64,000 bases of DNA from NCBI GenBank assembly GCA_028280345.1, contig JANQLY010000002.1, positions 248,001-312,000 on the forward strand. The letters are read 5' to 3'. This document shows, piece after piece, positions 61,581 through 64,000 of this stretch (position 1 is the stretch's first letter; every line of letters starts with the position of its first letter). The translations under genes and the position numbers were made by a program. Below the pieces are notes generated by a model, which did no database searches, had not been told where the DNA came from, and saw only the letters and a program-made list of their open reading frames with translations. This stretch comes from Pseudomonadales bacterium. GTDB taxonomy: Bacteria > Pseudomonadota > Gammaproteobacteria > Pseudomonadales > UBA7239.

Positions 61581-63692
61581 ATGATAAAAACACGCTGCAA
61601 CAAGGCTGATAAATACTTTAAAAAGAGAGTCAGGCAAACGGCGATATTTGTAGGCGCTTTTGCTATCAGCAGCAGCGCACTCGCATTGCGCTTTGAACCT
61701 AGTGATGATGTCTCGATCGACGTGGATACCACGCTTGCCTATGGTGCAATGTGGCGTGTATCGGATCGTAATGGCGATCGTCTTAGTCCATCCAAGCCCA
61801 TCGATCAGTGGTTGGCGCCGCCGAATACCATTGATGATCCAGCCTATATCGAGTCCGTGTTGAAGTGGAACTCCGATGACGGTAACCGTAACTTTGATAA
61901 AGGGGATATGGTTTCGAGTCGTTTTGCCGCCACCACAGACTTTGATATCAGTTACAAAAATGTCGGTGTGTTCTTCCGTACCCAGATTTTCTACGACAGT
62001 GTTTACTATGAGGAAAACGACTGGAGTGGTACCGGTTGGGATGACTGGCAGAATTATATCGGCCCGGAATCTATCAATAACGTTTACGCGACCCAGCAAA
62101 TCGATAATCCGAACCATTTTAGTCCGGGGGTTCGCGATGTTCACGGTTCCGACGCCCGTTTCCTCGATGCCTACGTTTACGGGACCTTCGAAATCGGTGA
62201 TCGCCTGCTCGACCTGCGTATTGGTCGCCAGGTAATCAGCTGGGGTGAAAGTTTGATGCGCCAGGGGGGTATCTCCTTCGCGCAAAACCGCATTGACGCC
62301 TCTGCGGCAACTTCGCCTGGTGTGGAATTGAAAGAGATCTTCCTGCCCACCGGTTCTGTTTACGGCCAGATTGACCTGACTGACTCACTGACTATGGAAG
62401 CTTACTGGCAGTATGAGCATATTGAGTCTCAACTGCTTGAGCCGGGTTCCTACTGGGCGGCACAGGATTTTATCGGTAACAGTGGCCAGGTTTTCCTGAC
62501 CAATGCCGAGATTGGCCCGAACTGTATGTACGGTTTTGATACCTACTATGGTGTATCCAATGATGTTGCCTGTTTTGTGCCACTCACAGGTACTGATGCC
62601 AACAAATTGATTGGTAAGGAACACACCACCAGTATCAACGGTATGGTGCGTGTTGAAGACAAGCGTCCGGAAGATGAAGGTGATCAGTGGGGTGTGGCTT
62701 TCCGCTACCTGCTTGAGAACGGTTCAGAATTCGGTGTATATGGTTTGCGTTATCACGACCGTTATCCGAGTGTCTGGTCAGCTAACAATGGCGGCATCCT
62801 GTCTACGGTTGATGATGATGTTTCCGGAGCGTTGGGTGTAAGTACAACCGATGCGCCTGGCTTTAACGTACAGAAATACACCATTGAATATGAAGAGGCG
62901 ATACGTCTCTATGGCTTGACCCTTAACACGGTAATTGCCGATGTACAGATGGGCTTCGAGATTGCGTATCGCCCGAACCAGCCAGTGGTACCGGGCTGTT
63001 CACTGGATCAGTTGAATAGTGGTTCGGTCTCCCAGGATCCTTCGCTATTTGACCCGGATCCGTTTGGCTCTCCTTCCGGTTTCAACCCGAATACATTCCG
63101 TATGCGTGAAACGTTTACTTCTGACTGTAAAGACCCGTCAGCCAACTATCAGGCAGCGAAAAAAGGTATCGACGTATTCTTTGCCGATCCGACTGATGCA
63201 ACTTCCGAGGTGCTCTACACCTGGAAAGGTTCTTCCGACAAGCTATTTGCCTGGCCGACCCGCGCCGAAGTATTCACCTATAACATCGGTGTGACCATGG
63301 TGGTTCCGCCGACTCCGTTCTGGGATACCGGTATCTTCGTTAGTGAATTCGGTGGTTTCTATGTCGGTGGCTTTGAGGATGAAGATCTGCGTGTGACGGA
63401 CATCGGTGGTTTCACCAAGCAGGGTTACGGTATTTCCGCTATCTTCCTGCCAGAATACAAAAACGTTATGCAGGGTGTTGACCTCACGGTACCAATCTTC
63501 TTCGATTACACCATTGATGGTAGCTTCTCCTACTTCAACTACAATGAGCATGCGCTGTGGTGGTCAATTGGTTTGAATGCGATTTACCTCGATAGCACCA
63601 CGATCGGTTTGAACTACAACTCTTTCCATGGCTCGCGACATATGTGGCGTGACCGCGATAATATCTCGTTCAATATCAAATACACCTTCTGA
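61581..63692 (+). CDS. DUF1302 family outer-membrane protein
   Basis: The 703-residue protein has a signal peptide (cleavage near ALA-LRF), and DUF1302 features: YGAMWRVSDR at the mature N-terminus, FLDAYVYGTFEIGDRLLDLRIGRQVISWGES, a NRIDASAATSPGVELKEIFLPTGSVYGQI segment and a barrel that ends in NISFNIKYTF. DUF1302 proteins, usually with a DUF1329 partner, accompany terpenoid, alkane or steroid degradation and probably move hydrophobic substrates across the outer membrane. No DUF1329 gene is in the window. A large antisense reading frame within it is a shadow. Confidence 0.9.
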   Translation: MIKTRCNKADKYFKKRVRQTAIFVGAFAISSSALALRFEPSDDVSIDVDTTLAYGAMWRVSDRNGDRLSPSKPIDQWLAPPNTIDDPAYIESVLKWNSDDGNRNFDKGDMVSSRFAATTDFDISYKNVGVFFRTQIFYDSVYYEENDWSGTGWDDWQNYIGPESINNVYATQQIDNPNHFSPGVRDVHGSDARFLDAYVYGTFEIGDRLLDLRIGRQVISWGESLMRQGGISFAQNRIDASAATSPGVELKEIFLPTGSVYGQIDLTDSLTMEAYWQYEHIESQLLEPGSYWAAQDFIGNSGQVFLTNAEIGPNCMYGFDTYYGVSNDVACFVPLTGTDANKLIGKEHTTSINGMVRVEDKRPEDEGDQWGVAFRYLLENGSEFGVYGLRYHDRYPSVWSANNGGILSTVDDDVSGALGVSTTDAPGFNVQKYTIEYEEAIRLYGLTLNTVIADVQMGFEIAYRPNQPVVPGCSLDQLNSGSVSQDPSLFDPDPFGSPSGFNPNTFRMRETFTSDCKDPSANYQAAKKGIDVFFADPTDATSEVLYTWKGSSDKLFAWPTRAEVFTYNIGVTMVVPPTPFWDTGIFVSEFGGFYVGGFEDEDLRVTDIGGFTKQGYGISAIFLPEYKNVMQGVDLTVPIFFDYTIDGSFSYFNYNEHALWWSIGLNAIYLDSTTIGLNYNSFHGSRHMWRDRDNISFNIKYTF

Positions 63693-63717
63693 TCCGATCA
63701 TCGTATTTACATCAGCT

Positions 63718-63744
63718 AAAAGGGAGCGTTATGCTCCCTTTTTT
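63718..63744 (+). terminator. Intrinsic terminator
   Basis: AAAAGGGAGC (63718-63727) pairs with GCTCCCTTTT around a GTTAT loop and runs into T6. It closes the DUF1302 transcription unit. Confidence 0.9.
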
Positions 63745-63773
63745 ATTGCCGGGAATCAGCGTAGGGGTTTGTC

Positions 63774-64000
63774 ATGTCGAATGGCCCAACAGAGCTTGAA
63801 AATCTTTTAGCGCGGCAGCGCAGGGCGTTTCAAAAGGAAGGCATTCCTGCCTTGGCGGTGCGCAAGAGCCGTATTGAGCGGGCCCATGCTTTGCTGTCAG
63901 ATAATAAGAATCAGTTGTGTGAGGCCGTGAGTATGGATTTCGGTCACCGCTCGCGTCACCAGACCCTGATGGCAGATATTGGTGGGGCAATAGAGTCACT
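63774..64000 (+). CDS. Coniferyl-aldehyde-dehydrogenase-like protein (3' end outside window)
   Basis: About 75 N-terminal residues are visible: LLARQRRAFQKEGIPALAVRKSRIERAHALL, then LCEAVSMDFGHRSRHQTLMADIG. The AxxxDFGxRS segment is characteristic of the coniferyl aldehyde dehydrogenase (CalB-like) branch of the aldehyde dehydrogenases. AGGGG precedes the ATG. The catalytic Cys and Glu lie beyond the window. It would oxidise an aldehyde intermediate with NAD. Confidence 0.85.
   Translation, partial: MSNGPTELENLLARQRRAFQKEGIPALAVRKSRIERAHALLSDNKNQLCEAVSMDFGHRSRHQTLMADIGGAIES

Noticed and set aside
61470..62285. A 271-residue minus-strand frame overlapping the DUF1302 gene
   Set aside because: It mirrors the strand composition of a well-supported outer-membrane gene and has no recognisable domain.
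1..64000. tRNA or rRNA genes and insertion sequences
   Set aside because: I looked for TTCGA-type T-arms, cloverleaf pairs, rRNA stretches and transposase motifs and found none that hold up.

Overview
This window looks like a piece of a marine gammaproteobacterial chromosome of moderate G+C. The lineage rests on a gammaproteobacterial-type rsmJ, a RegB/RegA pair, DUF1302, DUF1631 and DUF4105 proteins, and a dispersed TGCTCA...ACTCCGC intergenic palindrome of a kind I know from marine gammaproteobacteria. The gene content is typical of a steroid- or terpenoid-degrading heterotroph, for example the Spongiibacteraceae/OMG group; that placement is inference. I saw no rRNA, tRNA, CRISPR array, transposase or integrase.

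Layout. (1) 1-12,200: steroid/isoprenoid-type catabolic genes: a truncated P450, a KshA-like Rieske oxygenase with a hotdog thioesterase, a divergent P450, and a run of acetoacetate-decarboxylase-like protein, SDR, TetR, amidohydrolase, membrane-anchored AraC regulator and SGNH hydrolase; then a sterol-desaturase-family di-iron enzyme and an LLM flavin oxidoreductase. (2) 12,600-18,900: housekeeping-like genes: HD phosphohydrolase, OmpA lipoprotein, a Gld-type ABC export operon and rsmJ. (3) 18,900-29,700: beta-oxidation: three acyl-CoA dehydrogenases resembling the ChsE1/ChsE2 (FadE28/FadE29) steroid side-chain enzymes, an AraC regulator, a PilZ-like protein, a thiolase and a FadB/FadJ-type multifunctional enzyme. 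(4) 29,700-44,600: an accessory stretch: a TIR/deoxyribosyltransferase-like protein behind a tyrosinase operon, an orphan basic protein, and a two-gene unit ending in a 3262-residue secreted calcium-repeat phosphoesterase. (5) 44,600-53,200: a second Rieske oxygenase with a DUF4105 protein, a NADAR protein, a DUF1631-like protein, a lipoprotein, and a RegB/RegA system divergent from a Met/His-rich outer-membrane protein. (6) 53,200-64,000: the most striking locus. A TetR/SRPBCC pair is divergent from an operon of an NTF2-like protein, CYP51, a [3Fe-4S] ferredoxin, a 3beta-HSD-like SDR and a homologue of plant cycloeucalenol cycloisomerase. A hybrid histidine kinase, a LuxR-type regulator, a DUF1302 outer-membrane protein and the start of a coniferyl-aldehyde-dehydrogenase-like gene follow.

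How it fits together. The CYP51 operon reads like part of the plant post-squalene sterol route: removal of the 14alpha-methyl, oxidation at C3 linked to C4 demethylation, and opening of the 9beta,19-cyclopropane ring. The same window holds Rieske oxygenases and side-chain beta-oxidation enzymes. My preferred reading is a catabolic pathway that strips algal or plant 4-methyl, 14-methyl or cyclopropyl sterols before ordinary steroid degradation. Sterol biosynthesis is the alternative. A perfect 8-bp inverted repeat in the 79-bp TetR/operon gap is the obvious candidate operator.
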